Positions 1 through 11,158 of a DNA stretch of 64,000 nucleotides are shown here, one piece after another. The position numbers and the translations under genes were made by a program. Location: the NCBI GenBank assembly GCA_029237695.1, contig CM055279.1, forward strand, positions 4,048,323 to 4,112,322, in the 5' to 3' direction. Source of the DNA: Conchocele bisecta. Lineage: Eukaryota; Mollusca; Bivalvia; Lucinida; Thyasiridae. The stretch's first letter is position 1; every line of letters starts with the position of its first letter. The notes beneath the pieces were generated by a model. It was given only the letters and a program-made list of their open reading frames with translations, was not told where the DNA came from and did not search any database.

Positions 1-420
1 GCTTGTCAGATATGAAGCAGATTGATTGTCTGAGCCTGAGCTGTGCTACAGCTCAGGCTCATACTATCAAATTAAATTGCTTGATTGTGATTTTGCATTG
101 TCCGACGTTCCGAAACGGTGATATTATGGGAAAGATTAAAGCAGGCGGTTGTATAACGATTATTTGCATTTCATAACAATTTAATGAACATTTTGGGTCT
201 ACTGAGTGGACATGTAACTTTACACATTGTGCTTGTCCGATATGAAGCAGCTCCATTGCCTGAGCCTGAGTTGTGCTACAGCTCAGGCTCAGACAATCAA
301 ATTACTTGAGTGTGATTTTGCATTGCCCGATGTTCCGAAACGGAGATACTCTGGGAAAGATTAAAGCGGGCGGTTGTTTAACAGCCTGTTTACATATCAT
401 AACAATTTAATGAGCACTCG
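1..420. repeat. Family O foldback element, two tandem partial copies
   Basis: Two copies of a unit with the palindrome GAGCCTGAGCTGTAGCACAG-like core (CTCAGGCTC arms) and a flank reading GGCGGTTGT. The first copy starts at the window edge. Each copy contains the string TGAGTGGACATGTA or its equivalent; reverse complemented, this is close to the 19-bp unit of the array at 15300. A reverse-orientation copy is at 3965-4330. Confidence 0.75.
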
Positions 421-521
421 TGTCGCAATTCATTTTTTGTTAGAAATTAAAAGGGGAATTTTCCAATATTCATGATGTCATCAGTCAGATCATGGAACAG
501 TTACTACTAGCAGTTCAATTC

Positions 522-860
522 TACGGAGCCCTGCAGGGGACGTAGAATTATTTTTTTTGTTTAATTCGTTCACACGAAATAACAATTCGTTCCCTCAATT
601 TAACAATTCGTTCCCACGAAATAACAATTCGTTCCCACGTGGGAATGAATTGTTATAGCGTGGGAACGAATTGTTAAATGAGGGAACGAATTATTAATTC
701 GAGGGAACGAATTGTTAAATTGAGGGAACAATTTGTTAATTTGTGGGACAGAATTGTTAATTCGTGGGAACGAATTGTTAAATTGAGGGAACGAATTGTT
801 ATTTCGTGGGAACGAATTAATAAAAAAAAAAGAATTCCACGTCCACTGCGGGGCTCCGTA
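522..860. mobile_element. Family A foldback MITE, complete
   Basis: Ends are TACGGAGCC and GGCTCCGTA. The interior is two arms of about 25-bp subrepeats of the ATTCGTTCCCACGAA type, meeting near 645 as inverted repeats. It is flanked by CAATTC on both sides, a 6-bp target-site duplication. No coding capacity; the overlapping open frames are by-products of the repeat. Confidence 0.85.
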
Positions 861-1257
861 CAATTCAAACTTAGCAGTTCATGATTTCATAATAAGCTTT
901 ATTTGCTCTATCATTTATTCTTACAAAATGTTCGTGTTCTATAGAAAGATAGACGGTCTTACTTTATTGAATATTTAATTTAATATTTATTAAACTACTT
1001 CACTGGTTTCATAAGAAATGCTATTTATGAAATCAGTCAACGGGTTCAATATTAACATATTAAAGCATACGTATATGTTTTTTTGTATTTATTGCATACG
1101 TAAGACATCAATACATTGAAGCAGTACTAATTATTTAGTATGTTCTTGAAGCGGCACCATTTATGTATTTTTACACCAGTAAATGTATTATGTTATATAT
1201 GTTATTGGGCAGCAAAGCTTCAATCAGAATTTTATGTCAATTTTCGACGTCATTTAC
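861..1257. other. No gene seen
   Basis: AT-rich intergenic sequence without a recognisable exon, RNA gene or repeat family shared with the rest of the window. Confidence 0.5.
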
Positions 1258-1715
1258 TGAAACAACAGATAAGAACTCAATCTGATTTAAGAACTAATAA
1301 CTATTTAACTGATTTAAGAATCAATAACTATAACTGATTTAAGAACTCAATTAACTATACTGATTTAAGAATCAATAACTATAACTGATTTAAGAACTCA
1401 ATAACTATAACTGATTTAAGAACTCAATAACTATAACTGATTTAAGAACTCAATAACTATAACTGATTTAAGAACTCAATAACTCTATAACTATAATGAT
1501 TTAAGAACTCAATAACTATACTGATTTAAGAACTCAATAACTATAAACTGCATAAGACTCAATAACTATAACTGATTTAAGAACTCAACTAACTGATAAC
1601 TGATAAGAACTCAATAACTATAACTGATTTAAGAACTCAATAACTATAACTGATTTAAGAACTCAATAACTATAACTGATTTAAGAACTCAATAACTATA
1701 ACTGATTTAAGAACT
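1258..1715. repeat. 26-bp minisatellite
   Basis: About 17 copies of a unit close to CTGATTTAAGAACTCAATAA plus CTATAA, with small indels. It runs almost directly into the next minisatellite. Confidence 0.95.
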
Positions 1716-1753
1716 CAATATCGGCGAAAAATGTGTTTCCTACTACAGTCCGG

Positions 1754-2818
1754 TTTTATTACTTATAGTTACACTGCATGTTCTTATAGTTACACTGCAT
1801 GTTCTTATAGTTACACTGCATGTTATTAGTTACATTGCATGTTCTTAGTTACACTGCATGTTCTTATAGTTACACTGCATGTTATAGTTACTTGCATGTT
1901 CTTATAGTTACATTGCATGTTCTTATAGTTACATTGCATGTTCTTAGTTTACATTGCATGTTCTTATAGTTACATTGCATGTTCTTATAGTTACATTGCA
2001 TGTTCTTATAGTTACACTGCATGTTCTTATAGTTACATTGCATGTTCTTATAGTTACATTGCATGTTCTTATAGTTACATGCATGTTCTTATAGTTACAC
2101 TGATGTTCTTATAGTTACATTGCATGTTCTTATAGTTACATTGCATGTTCTTATAGTTACACTGCATGTTCTTATAGTTACACTGCATGTTCTTATAGTT
2201 ACATTGCATGTTCTTATAGTTACATTGCATGTTCTTATAGTTACACTGCATGTTCTTAGTTACATTGCATGTTCTTATAGTTACATTGCATGTTCTTATA
2301 GTTACATTGCATGTTCTTATAGTTACACTGCATGTTCTTATAGTTACATTGCATGTTCTTATAGTTACATTGCATGTTCTTATAGTTACACTGCATGTTC
2401 TTATAGTTACACTGCATGTTCTTATAGTTACATTGCATGTTCTTATAGTTACATTGCATGTTCTTATAGTTACACTGCATGTTCTTATAGTTACACTGCA
2501 TGTTCTTATAGTTACATTGCATGTTCTTATAGTTACATTGCATGTTATAGTTACACTCATGTTCTTATAGTTTACATTGCATGTCTTATAGTTACATTGC
2601 ATGTTCTTATAGTTACATGCATGTTCTTATAGTTACTTGCATGTTCTTAGTTACACTGCATGTTCTTATAGTTACACTGCATGTTCTTATAGTTAATTGC
2701 ATGTTATTATATTAAGTTACACTTGCATGTTCTTATAGTTACACTGCATGTTCTTATAGTTACACTGCATGTTCTTATAGTTACATTGCATGTTCTTATA
2801 GTTACATTGCATGTTCTG
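1754..2818. repeat. 21-bp minisatellite
   Basis: About 50 copies of TTCTTATAGTTACATTGCAT plus G, with a C/T dimorphism (TACATTGC or TACACTGC) and occasional 1-4 bp deletions. Because 21 is a multiple of 3, long open frames appear on both strands; they are artefacts. Confidence 0.97.
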
Positions 2819-3082
2819 ATACAGGAACCTCTCTAAACCGGACACAAAGAAAACACGTGTGATTTTATTTTTGATGAGTTTCTTTGTCATTTATCTCATG
2901 TCTGTTCGTTATCGCAGAGCACACAACTATGGCTCAGAATGATCGAACGTCTGATTTACAGTGAAACCTCTCTAAAGCGGACATCATGGGGACCTACCAG
3001 GGTGCCCAGGTAAGAGTGGTTTCACTGTATTTCAATGGGCTGCGATCACACATTGGTCCGGTTTAGAGAGGTTCCACTGTGG
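2819..3082. mobile_element. Family C foldback element
   Basis: Outer ends AACCTCTCTAAACCGGACAC and GTCCGGTTTAGAGAGGTTCC surround a middle segment and an inner inverted pair (CAGTGAAACCTCTCTAAAGC). The same motif recurs at about ten places in the window. Confidence 0.8.
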
Positions 3083-3389
3083 TTTAAAAAAATGCAAATA
3101 TGGCGTTAAAAATCCTATTGTTTTACGTCACGTTGTCACAATTCCTGGAACAACTACGTAGCCGGTCAACAGCGGGACGTTATTGACGTTATTGACGTTA
3201 TTGACAACGTCGTTGCATTTAATGACATCAAACAAACTTTAACCAATGAACAACGTCGCGCGACGTCACGTGGGGTTAATGTAATGCATTTGGTTGTCAA
3301 CGCAATACGTTGAATGGGCGTTTCCATTGTGAATATATGGATGGGGTAACAGTTACTACTAACTAATAATTCCATCACAAAAATATTTA

Positions 3390-3728
3390 TGCAATTCCCT
3401 AACATTTGATTGGCCCGTAGCAAGTCTCTGTCCAAAATTTATATCCCAGTAAACTCCCACGCCGCACTACTTTCCGTAACCGTGAGGCGCAGTTAAAATA
3501 ATTCTTAAGAAAACGGGAAATAAACACATTTTCTTGATGCATTTATTTCAAATGCTGGAATTATAAGGAATGAATGGCCTTTTTTGTGGAATTTATCGGG
3601 GATATAAACTTGGAAAAGTCGCGGGAATACTGGACGAGGCCGTCCGGCCTTCGTCCAGTATTCCCGCGACTTTTCCAAGTTTATACCACGATAAATTCCA
3701 CAAAAAGGACATTCATTCCTATATTTAA
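3390..3728. mobile_element. Family B foldback element
   Basis: Single-copy left part (AACATTTGATTGGCCCGTAG region), then a near-perfect hairpin whose arms read AAACTTGGAAAAGTCGCGGG and its complement, centred near 3648. Full relatives lie at 32689-33060 and, inverted, at 44079-44436. Confidence 0.85.
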
Positions 3729-3964
3729 CGCTGACCAAAGCGAACAGATATTATGACTCTATACTACACATTATACTGTGCAAACTTGTAAAATTCTGAA
3801 GACCAACAAATTTATCGTGTTCTACATAAACTTTCGATTCATCAAACACTCGTTGTTTGAATTTGAATAATTAAGCATGTTTACTCTGTAAACGCTAGCC
3901 CCATATTAAGCATAATGAAACAATAAACTAGTTATTGCCGAAATTATCGACTGAAATGGTCGCA

Positions 3965-4330
3965 GATGTTTTACACAACCGCCCGCTTTAATCTTTCCCA
4001 GAGTATCGTCGTTTCGGAATATCGGACAATGCAAAATCACAATCAAGCAGCTTGATTGTCTGAGCCTGAGCTGTAGCACAGCTCAGGCTCAGACAATGCA
4101 AAATCACAATCAAGCTGCTTCATATCGGACAAGCACAATGTGTAAAGGTACACATACCCACTCAGTAAGCACAAACTGTTCTCTATATGAATTAAATAAG
4201 TGTATAATTGTGTAACTATTCCACCAGTTCTGAAAATTACGAGTGCACGCTATACAGATATAATCATTTAGTAATATTTATTTTACTGATAGTGACGCGC
4301 GGTTGTATCAGGCTATTTTCATATGCAAAT
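3965..4330. repeat. Family O element, reverse orientation
   Basis: Hairpin around GAGCCTGAGCTGTAGCACAG (4063-4082), then TAAAGGTACACATACCCACT and a tail AAGCACAAACTGTTC to ATCAGGCTATTT. The tail is shared with 56525-56700. It contains the sequence closest to the seed of the 19-bp array. Confidence 0.75.
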
Positions 4331-4618
4331 GAGGCATGGTATTTTTCAATTATTTATACTAATTAAATGCGTCACCAGAAAAAATAATATTTTCGACAAT
4401 ATATACAGATACTAAATAGTAATATCCGTTAACATTTTAAAGAAACACGGTTATCGCCCCTGATATCAGTATGGAAAATTTACGTCTGATATAAAATGTA
4501 TAATAATGCCAATCAATACGTGCGGTAATGGTGAATGAATGTTTATTTTGCCAGAAAATGTCTCAGATGATGTCTCTGATAACATAACATGTTGTGCCTA
4601 CTGAGTAGGCATGTACCT

Positions 4619-4833
4619 TTAACCCTTCCTACGCTGTTGACGGAAATTGCCGTCTGCTGTTTTTCATTTTTGCTTTAATTTTTAACAAAAACCTGGTCTT
4701 GACAGCACATGAGAATCGTCTCCACTGGAGATGATTCTCATGTGCTGTCAAAACCAGGTTTTTGTCGAGAAATATTGAAAATAAAACATTTCCAGCAGAC
4801 GACAACATTTAAATTCAGCGTAGTAAGGGTTAA
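4619..4833. mobile_element. Family H foldback element
   Basis: Ends TTAACCCTTCCTACGCTG and CAGCGTAGTAAGGGTTAA; central perfect palindrome of the type GAATCGTCTCCACTGGAGA extended by TTTTGACAGCACATGA arms. Confidence 0.85.
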
Positions 4834-4867
4834 AGGCACTGTCCCTCAAAAGATGTCTCAGCTATTC

Positions 4868-5103
4868 CATATTTGAGACACGTCATGCGATTGTGTACCT
4901 TCGCACTTCGGCGTAATTTCATGAAATACTTTTATAAAATTTATATTTTCCGTAAATAGCGTCAAAAGTTGACAACATTTTCAGAGCACATGCGGAATTA
5001 TTGACTTTATTTATGAAAAATATTGTAAATTTTGTAAACGTATTTAATGAAATTACGCAGATGTCCGAAGGTACAAAATCACATGGCGTGTCTCATATAT
5101 AAT
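4868..5103. mobile_element. Family I element
   Basis: Ends TTGAGACACGTCATGCGATT and ACATGGCGTGTCTCATAT are inverted repeats. The inner part has AAAGTTGACAACATTTTCAG and a TTTGTAAACGTATTTAATGA arm. Relatives at 8945-9400 and 41866-42126. Confidence 0.75.
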
Positions 5104-5407
5104 GTGCACAGTGTTACTAATCATGCAACTGAATATTTCACGTGTTAATGGGATATGTCAAATACATGATAGCGAATGAAAGTTACTGTTATATATTCTA
5201 TAAAATGATAGCAATGCATAGATACTCTCTTCCGTTATTAAAGGTGTCATTCTGACTTGCTGAATTTTTTTTTTGTGTGTCTCATATGGTGCTTTATGGA
5301 CTGTAAATGATGTATATCTACTACAAAACGCACCATTTTATTTATTTGATTACATTTCAAGGCGTTTGTGTTTTGCTGTACTATAAACAGTCATATACTA
5401 TTGTCTA

Positions 5408-5556
5408 TCGTCAACACATTGTTTTCGTTTTTATAATTAGAAAAAAGAAGTTTCGTTGGTTTAAACGTGTCACGTTTAAACCAACGAAAACATCTCTTTC
5501 TAATTCTAATAAAAAAATAACGATGTCAAAACGATACGTTAAAAGAAACGATGGGC
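5408..5556. repeat. Family S hairpin
   Basis: Inverted arms CGTTGGTTTAAACGTG and CACGTTTAAACCAACG meet near 5470; a sister hairpin is at 40326-40462. Confidence 0.75.
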
Positions 5557-5945
5557 GTTTTAATAATTGAAAGCTGCGTATTTAACCGAACATATCTTTT
5601 TCAAGTACAAAACACAACCGCCCGCCCCGTGAGTTAAGGCCCGCCCCGATTATTTTTATTGTCAATACGTTGGTTGGGAGCATGCGATGGGTAATTACAT
5701 ATTTTCAGAGAGAAATAAGAACAACATTGATGAATTGTCATTTCCTATTAAGTTAGAGAGTATAGCCATTATTTTCATTCCCAGCATGCAAAGAGTTAAC
5801 ACAAACGATGGTCGGTATTTCCGATAACCTGAACATATCAAATAACAAATAAAATGTCACCCCCGCCCGCCCCCATTTTGAAAAAAAAAATGGATGAGAA
5901 TCTAGTATTTATTTATAATGGCCTAAGCGCAGTCTGAATACGACA
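5557..5945. other. No gene seen
   Basis: Non-repetitive or low-copy intergenic DNA with a G/C-rich CCGCCCGCCCC patch; no exon or RNA gene recognised. Confidence 0.5.
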
Positions 5946-6092
5946 GACACTTCTGTCTATTGTGTTTTGAACATGTTTTGTTACATGTAACGATGAATGT
6001 AATATGAAACTGCTAGCTGCTGATCAGCTAGCAGTTTCATATTGCATGTACATTCATCGTTACATGTAGACAAAACTGTTCAAAACACAATA
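5946..6092. repeat. Near-perfect hairpin
   Basis: Arms from TATTGTGTTTTGAACATG to its complement, centred on CTGCTGATCAGC near 6021. Part of one arm (AGTAATATGAAACTGCTAGC) recurs at about 6590-6615. Confidence 0.8.
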
Positions 6093-6216
6093 GAGAACAA
6101 CTCAGATGACGGAATAAGGCATACTTATACTTCCTCTCTATTGTGTTGTTCTAAGACCAAACAAAATAAACAATTTGTTTCCGCTACCACCTGGAAAACT
6201 TTTTGTACTGGATATG

Positions 6217-6431
6217 TTAACCCTTACTACGCTGAATTAAATGTCGTCGTCTGCTGGAAATGCTTTATTTTCAATATTTCTCGACAAAAACTTGGTTTTG
6301 ACAGCACATGAGAATCGTCTCCAGTGGAGACGATTCTCATGTGCTGTCAAAATCATTTTTTTGTTAAGAATTAAAGCAAAAATAAAAAACAGCAGACGGC
6401 AATTTCCGTCAACAGCGTAGGAAGGGTTAAC
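6217..6431. mobile_element. Family H foldback element, opposite orientation
   Basis: Ends TTAACCCTTACTACGCTGAA and CGTAGGAAGGGTTAA, with the same ATCGTCTCCAGTGGAGACGA palindrome as the copy at 4619. Confidence 0.85.
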
Positions 6432-6832
6432 CCACTATGGGTTAGTGAAAATATACTGTTTTTATCCAAAAAATTACCGATATGACGAAAAAAAGTGTAG
6501 GGTATGCGGGACAAAATAGGGTCGGTCGGGTTAGTGGAAACAAACAATTTTTTTTTTACGCCTAAACAGTGTTTGATGGACACAACGATGGAAGTAATAT
6601 GAAACTGCTAGCTGATGAGGAGGTACACTGGTTACAACTCAGATGACAGTTGTGTCATGCTTTCATGTCTCACATAAACAACTCAAACAACAAATACAAG
6701 TGTGTCAGCATGCTCCGGGCCACAAACAGAACGAATATCAAATGACAAGGAGAGAAAACAAGATGATATTTTTATTTCCGGCAATGCACTTGGTTATATG
6801 TTATTTTAAAGTCACTGTTTTTATTAAATTTT

Positions 6833-6963
6833 CAACCACATGGTATTTATCAAAACAGTTAGAAACTGTATTAGCAGTCCATGTGACGTCCATATTGTTT
6901 CAAAACGTCAAACAGGACTGCAAATACCGTTTCTAACTATTTTGCTAAAGACCATGTGGTTAA
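6833..6963. repeat. Hairpin
   Basis: Inverted arms ACCACATGGTATTTATCAAA and its relative ACCATGTGGT, with inner pairing of AGTTAGAAACTGTATT and CCGTTTCTAACT. Confidence 0.65.
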
Positions 6964-7168
6964 CATGTAATACAAAGAGTGGCTTTAAAATACATTGCAA
7001 CATGTATTAATTGTGCTTCCCTTCGGAGGTTATTAGAAATTACTATAACTTGATTGTATTTTGTTTGAATTTGCTTTCATATTCCCCGACGTAATTTTCA
7101 TACAAAAATGCCAAAATTTCAGCAACTAATGCTTCATTTCGCGTGGTGTGTTCAATTGTGAGAAACTG

Positions 7169-7384
7169 GGGGCCGTTTCTCTAAACTACGTACGACTAAA
7201 ATGTTCGTAAGTTGCAAATTTAAGATCGTCTGGAAATTTCAATTGATGGATTTACATGTATTGTAGCTCAAATGTAAATCAAATTCTTGTTTACAAGAAA
7301 ACATTGTTAATGTGAAATTTACAGACTATCATAGCTTTGAACGTACCAACATTTTAGTCGTACGAAGTTTATTGAAACGGCCAC
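7169..7384. mobile_element. Family G foldback element
   Basis: Ends GGCCGTTTCTCTAAACTACG and AAGTTTATTGAAACGGCC; arms include CGACTAAAATGTTCGTAAG. A diverged copy of the next element. Confidence 0.75.
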
Positions 7385-7509
7385 CTGGATAGTTTGCGAT
7401 GTGTCAAGCCGGAGATCAGAATGCACTCCAACAGAGTCTGATCAGGGCCTTCACTGTTCAATGCGTCTAAGAGAAATCATAAATGTATATGTGCCTGCTT
7501 GCCTAGCTG

Positions 7510-7752
7510 GGGCCCGTTTCACTAAACTTCAAACGGCTAAAATGTTCGAAAGTGCAACTTTAGAAACGTCGGTAGATTGAAATTGATGGATTTACTTTTA
7601 TTGAGCATAGGCTGCATATGCAGTCTATGCTCAATAAATGTAAATCCAATAATTGTTTACAAGAAAACATTGTTAATGTGCAATTTACAGACTATAATAA
7701 GTTTGCACTTACGGACATTTTTGTCGTACGAAGTTTAGTGAAACGGGCCCCA
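7510..7752. mobile_element. Family G foldback element, complete
   Basis: Termini GGGGCCCGTTTCACTAAACT and AGTTTAGTGAAACGGGCCCC are exact inverted repeats. The centre is the palindrome AGCATAGGCTGCATATGCAG near 7617, with TTTATTGAGC arms. Confidence 0.88.
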
Positions 7753-8149
7753 GATCGGGAGCTACACTTGTAAAGCAAAACTCTGTAAGCACGTTCTTTT
7801 GGGCCAATTAATAAAACTTCACTTACCTAATTAACATGTCGTTAACGTCATTAACGTCAGACTGCCGCAGGTGTATTCTACGTTTGTCATATTATTTACA
7901 CATAAACACATATCTTCACATCGTGTTTTAAAGGCAGTGTGTCTCAAATGATGTTTCAGATATTCAATGTTTGATGTTTTCGCATTATGATCAGCAAATG
8001 ACGTATATAAATATGATCACGCACTTTTATTTGATCAAATTCAAAGCGTTTGCGTTTTATTCCGTTATATGGACTGTGGTAGATCGTGACAAAAAGGGCT
8101 TGTTGAATAATGACCGTGCATATCGTAGGCATCTATCACATACAGTATG

Positions 8150-8465
8150 GATATATATAGAGAATAGTAGGTTAATGCCTTGAATGGGAACAAATATCTG
8201 GCAAGGTTTAGGAAACGGGATGGGCGAGGCTCTGCCGAGCACATCCCGTTTCCGTGCCGCGCCAGATATTTTTCCCATTCACGGCACTAACCTACTATTC
8301 TATTTATCCCGTCAACACCTACAAATAGCTTTACAATTACAAAAAAAAACAACCTCAGTCACCGCATATATTCATACGCGGTGATTAAGTCGTATTGACA
8401 GGATATCAAAAATGTTTTACCGCACCGCGTTTCACGGCACATACGCACTGTGTTGACGGGATAAA
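8150..8465. mobile_element. Family J foldback element
   Basis: Hairpin with CGGGATGGGCGAGGCTCTGC at its centre and arms TAGTAGGTTA / TAACCTACTA, then a tail ending TTTCACGGCACATACGCACT and GTGTTGACGGGATAAA. Relatives at 11400-11690 and 58410-58700, fragment at 40199-40258. Confidence 0.8.
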
Positions 8466-8683
8466 AACGTGCTCGCGACTGAAGAAATGGGGCTTATGGG
8501 AGTTCTGACCAGTGTAGCTCTTAATCAAATAGCACGCTCCTGTAGCCTGATGACGGTCTATCTTGCTTGTTAGAAGCATGACTGGTGTTTCATTGGTGGA
8601 ACGGCGGACAGTGCAGATCCTGATCAGACTGTGCGGATGCACAGGCTGATCTGGATCTACACTGGTCGCAAAACCCATTTCTC
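8463..8683. mobile_element. Family E foldback element
   Basis: Inverted ends containing ACCAGTGTAG and CTACACTGGTCGCAAAACCC; inner CAGATCCTGATCAGACTG and CAGGCTGATCTGGATCTACA. The commonest element type in the window (about eleven copies). Confidence 0.75.
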
Positions 8684-8944
8684 AAGTCGCATATGTGACC
8701 CAGCCCCTTCAAACGCGGACTGTATCAGATTTGACTAGCGTAGATGTTGATTATCCAGCAAACAAACGTAAACCAGTCTAACATGGATATGTTTTCAAGC
8801 AGTCTGAACTTGGGCTACCCTGGTCACAACACAATAGACCCATTTCTCTTATGCCGTGATGGCAGGACATATATTTTCATATAAATAATGAGGAATGTAT
8901 CACTGCGAAACTGGCGAACAATGTAGACCCCGTATATAACATTC

Positions 8945-9402
8945 AGTACAGTGACAAAAGGACATTTGACCCATATTTGTACTTGGCATTGTTTGTGTAG
9001 TTTCTAATACAAAAACGAGCCTGGATATTGTTTGCATAACATTCATAAATCCATCCATCAATATTTATACAGTCTTTGCTCGATTGTAAACGCAAGTCAA
9101 GGTGCCACCTACGAATACAATATAGGTCAGACAATTTAAAATACATGCATATGACGTGTGTGGAATAAAATGTTAAAATTTCTCCAGTCACAGCAACATA
9201 TTTTGTACCTTCGGACATCTGCTTAATTTCATTAAATACGTTTACAAAATTTGCAATATTTTTCATAAATAAAGTCAAAAGTTTCGGAGTACATGCGGAA
9301 TATTATTTTGACGCCATTTACTGAAAATATTGTAAATTTTGTAAGCGTATTTCCTGAAATTACGCAGAAGTTCGAAGGTACAAACTGGCATGGCATGTCT
9401 CA
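8945..9402. mobile_element. Family I element, longer or rearranged copy
   Basis: Contains GTACCTTCGGACATCTGC, two GTTTACAAAATTTGCAATAT-type arms in opposite orientation and TGGCATGTCTCA at the right side, as in the copy at 4868. Confidence 0.65.
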
Positions 9403-9431
9403 ATTATGATGATGGCAAACCCCGGGAATAG

Positions 9432-9603
9432 ATAAATGTATTTTGATATCAAGTTTATCAGACAAGGCTAATGAATGCATAGGAATTCAGAGGGTCGCCG
9501 AAGAATTCATCTGTTCGGTCAGGAATTCGTACAGTTTCCGTACCCAGCCTGATGCATTTAACATAAACAAAAATAGCCTGTCAATATATTCATCAGATAA
9601 CAT
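9432..9603. mobile_element. Family K element, diverged
   Basis: TTGATATCAAGTTTATCAGA with GCATAGGAATTCAGAGGGTC and an inverted partner GGAATTCGTACAGTTTCC. The best copy is at 40755-40917; short pieces at 10505-10535, 10828-10855, 14735-14805 and 38932-38980. Confidence 0.6.
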
Positions 9604-9607
9604 GTTA

Positions 9608-9925
9608 CAAGGTGTATGCTCACGTGGTTAAAACAACAAAAACACGTACTGAAACTTTCAGAAGCTCTCCGATTCAAAGTACGTATTCTTTTATTGTGTC
9701 CTTATTATGTAACGGATTTTGATGAAATATGGCGCATCAAACGCGTCTTGTTAAGCTGCATTTCATGGTCTCGGTACTTTGGTACAAAATTATGTCGTTT
9801 TTGCGAAGAATCGATTTCCATGTCTACTGACATGGACATCGAATCTTCGTAAAAACGACATAAGTATGTGCCAAACTCTGGGGACCACCAAATGCAGCTC
9901 ATGAAGACGCGTTTGCTGCTGCGTT
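9608..9925. mobile_element. Family D foldback MITE, right end truncated
   Basis: Begins CAAGGTGTATGCTCACGTGG and contains TAACGGATTTTGATGAAATA, the ATTATGTCGTTTTTGCGAAG arm and its inverse. It ends inside the right arm after AAGACGCGTTTGCTGC. Confidence 0.85.
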
Positions 9926-10198
9926 ATGAATATAGATAGCGGAAGTAGTCGTATTTTCACCGGAAGTTGTTTATTTCATCGATGAGAACATATGACTTTT
10001 ATTTACATCGTATAACTATGTATTTCATGGGTAGGTATATAATAAAAGTACTTTTTCATCATAAAAAAACAAAGTTAATGTGAGATTGTCATCATGCGCA
10101 ATCTGATCCAGGCCTATGCGGGCTCCATGTTGTCACGGAAACATTGTTTTTGTCACTGGATAACAGTTTTGGCCAGTATCTGGTTATATGAGTAGATA
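9926..10198. other. No gene seen
   Basis: AT-rich spacer between a family D and a family E element; nothing recognised. Confidence 0.45.
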
Positions 10199-10412
10199 TA
10201 TGGCTGTGACTGGAGAAATGGGGCTTGTGGGATTTGTAACCAGTGTAACTTCTGATAACACACTCCTGTAGCCTGACAACGATTTTATATTTGTTGTTAG
10301 AAGCATGACGAGTGTTTCATTGATGGAATAGCGAACACTGCAGATTCTGATCAAACTGTACGGATGCACAGGCTGATCTGGATCTACACTGGTCGCAAAG
10401 CCCATAATCTCG
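10199..10412. mobile_element. Family E foldback element
   Basis: Starts ATGGCTGTGACTGGAGAAAT and ends GGATCTACACTGGTCGCAAA GCCC-like; same plan as 8463-8683. Confidence 0.75.
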
Positions 10413-10534
10413 ATTTCTTCAGTGCCAGCCAAATATTATGAGCAGTATCTAGACTGGTCACACATTTCATAAGGAACAAATTCTAAATCGTCTCATTTAA
10501 ATTTGGCAAGCCTCGGAATTCCTACGCGTTTCCT

Positions 10535-10812
10535 GTAGCCTATTTCACCAACATTGCAAAGTATACTTCGAGGGAGAATTTAGGATAAATTTATTATTTT
10601 TATTATACTGAATTTATTACATTATCACAGCCATTTTTGGCTGTGATAATGTAATAAATTCAGTATAGTAATTCTGCATACTTTTAATCATCGAATATAT
10701 GCAGTCGTTAGTTCTATATGAAATAATGCATTTCGGGAAAAATAAATGATTATTCCCTCAAAGTATACTTTGCTAGAAAAGTATACTTTGCAATGTTGGT
10801 GAAATCGGCTAC
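10535..10812. mobile_element. Family F foldback element
   Basis: Termini GTAGCCTATTTCACCAACAT and ATGTTGGTGAAATCGGCTAC are inverted repeats, with CAAAGTATACTT motifs beside them and a second inner hairpin (ACATTATCACAGCC). Ends about 150 bp upstream of exon 1. Copies also at 12046 and 36515. Confidence 0.88.
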
Positions 10813-10965
10813 TGACGACCTTGATATCAAAAGACATTAACCTAAGTATTCTCTATGTTATGAAATTCAAATTACCTCGTAACCTGCTTAAAATAGTGAG
10901 AACACCCCTGAGATTTAACATTATATCTACACGTAATTACGTGTCGTTTCTATTCGTTTGTACAG

Positions 10966-11158
10966 GGCGAAGTTAACGGCGTATCTAACGGCGACGTCGT
11001 TCCGGTGGCCGGTATAAATGACGTCAGTGACGGCAATACAGAGGATGAGCGGGGTCAGTGGGGGTCAAGGTGGGAATTCCTGCTGTCGTGTATCGGCCTG
11101 TCCGTGGGACTGGGAAATGTATGGCGGTTCCCGTATCTGGCCTACCAACATGGCGGAG
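10966..11158 (+). CDS. SLC6 exon 1 of those seen: cytoplasmic N-tail and TM1
   Basis: Acceptor TTGTACAG after a pyrimidine-rich tract; donor GTATGT; leaves phase 1. Encodes 64 residues: an acidic, Asn/Gly-rich tail, then [10 protein letters not shown] at about residues 29-38. Its Arg and Trp match the family's cytoplasmic gate motif. TM1 (about 37-58) contains [17 protein letters not shown], the unwound segment that binds Na+ and substrate. The reading frame is open upstream of the acceptor but has no nearby ATG, so an earlier exon carrying the start must exist, outside the window or too short to recognise. The exon joins exon 2 as His-Gly-Gly-Ala-Ala-Phe, where most relatives have three Gly before Ala-Phe. 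Confidence 0.93.

Noticed and set aside
2075..2632. Long open frames of 95-175 codons on both strands
   Set aside because: They are products of a 21-bp minisatellite whose period is a multiple of three; the peptide is a seven-residue repeat.
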